A stretch of 7,644 nucleotides of DNA from Crocinitomicaceae bacterium (GTDB lineage: Bacteria; Bacteroidota; Bacteroidia; Flavobacteriales_D; Crocinitomicaceae), in the NCBI GenBank assembly GCA_015662935.1, contig DQTF01000102.1:1-7644 (forward strand), given 5' to 3'. The translations under genes and the position numbers were made by a program. The notes under the pieces are model-generated. The model saw only the letters and a list, made by a program, of their open reading frames with translations, searched no databases and was not told the origin of the DNA. Within the stretch, counting starts at the first letter, position 1, and the number at the start of each line of letters is the position of its first letter. Shown piece after piece: positions 7,437-7,644 of this stretch.

Positions 7437-7644
7437 TTCTACCTTGCATATTGCCGAAGAAGACGGGAAAAAAATCTCTCCAGTTCTTGGAGAAGATGTC
7501 AAAAATTATTTGATTGATATTGACGGAACCATTTGCGATGATATTCCCAATGAAGAACCAGAAAGAATGGCAACTGCTGAAGTTTATCCAGATGTTTTAG
7601 AAGTTATTAATAAATGGTTCGAAGAGGGACATATTATTACTTTC
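7426..7644 (+). CDS. HAD-superfamily phosphatase-like protein, partial (5' end)
   Basis: Only the first 73 codons are present and the frame stays open to the right edge. HAD motif I is visible as NYLIDIDGT (27-35) with D31 the expected nucleophile and D33 the general acid/base, followed by DDIPNEEPERMATAEVYPDV and LEVINKWFEEGHIITF, the helix and strand leading to the place where motif II (a Ser/Thr) would come next. To my recollection, close relatives in Bacteroidota are often labelled 'phosphoheptose isomerase', but motif I points to a phosphatase-type HAD enzyme and not a SIS-domain isomerase. The substrate is unknown. The ATG at 7426-7428 is the only start before motif I (the next Met is residue 48), so a leader of about 26 residues, MKTNSTLHIAEEDGKKISPV and onward, precedes the domain. 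It overlaps the Fe-S gene by 11 nt in another frame, implying translational coupling. Confidence 0.85.
   Translation, partial: MKTNSTLHIAEEDGKKISPVLGEDVKNYLIDIDGTICDDIPNEEPERMATAEVYPDVLEVINKWFEEGHIITF

Noticed and set aside
1..7644. Search for defence systems, mobile elements, CRISPR repeats, tRNA or rRNA genes
   Set aside because: All but about 170 bases are accounted for by six recognisable core-type genes and one partial HAD gene; I see no transposase, integrase, terminal repeats, spaced direct repeats or RNA-gene signatures.

Overview
The window is AT-rich (roughly 35-38% G+C by eye) and reads as a core-genome stretch from a member of the Bacteroidota, most likely a Flavobacteriales-type bacterium. 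The grounds are the character of every protein (a Bacteroidota-type LptD with FTTCDLPEPHY near the end of its N-terminal domain, an amidase with a C-terminal SPOR-like domain, an MCE protein beginning MKISKELKTG, and an HdrE/HdrC-like Fe-S protein), start codons without visible Shine-Dalgarno sequences, and two exact matches to the Bacteroidota -7 promoter element TAnnTTTG. I cannot name the genus.

Layout: the left half is transcribed leftward and the right half rightward, from a shared 37-bp divergent intergenic at 3879-3915. Leftward: lptD (1332-3878), a YqgE/AlgH-family gene 20 bp later (733-1311), then after a 106-bp gap rarA (1-626, C-terminal half outside the window). Rightward, in a tight run that looks like one operon: an Amidase_3 cell-wall amidase (3916-5067), an MlaD-type MCE protein (5072-6109, TTG start), a membrane-anchored di-[4Fe-4S] protein (6120-7436), and the first 73 codons of a HAD-superfamily gene (7426-7644) that overlaps it by 11 nt.

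Functionally the centre is an envelope locus: LptD inserts LPS in the outer membrane, the amidase cuts peptidoglycan crosslinked stem peptides from glycan, and the MCE protein is a candidate phospholipid carrier between the membranes. The Fe-S protein is a probable respiratory-type electron-transfer component whose expected CCG-domain (HdrB-like) partner is not the next gene. RarA is a replication-fork maintenance ATPase and seems unrelated to the envelope genes.

I found no mobile element, CRISPR array, tRNA, rRNA or defence system, and nothing that I can honestly call a new biological system. The best leads are the two-cysteine arrangement in LptD, the start-stop codon arrangement at the amidase/MCE junction, and the Fe-S protein/HAD overlap. 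No gene-free stretch exceeds 300 bases.
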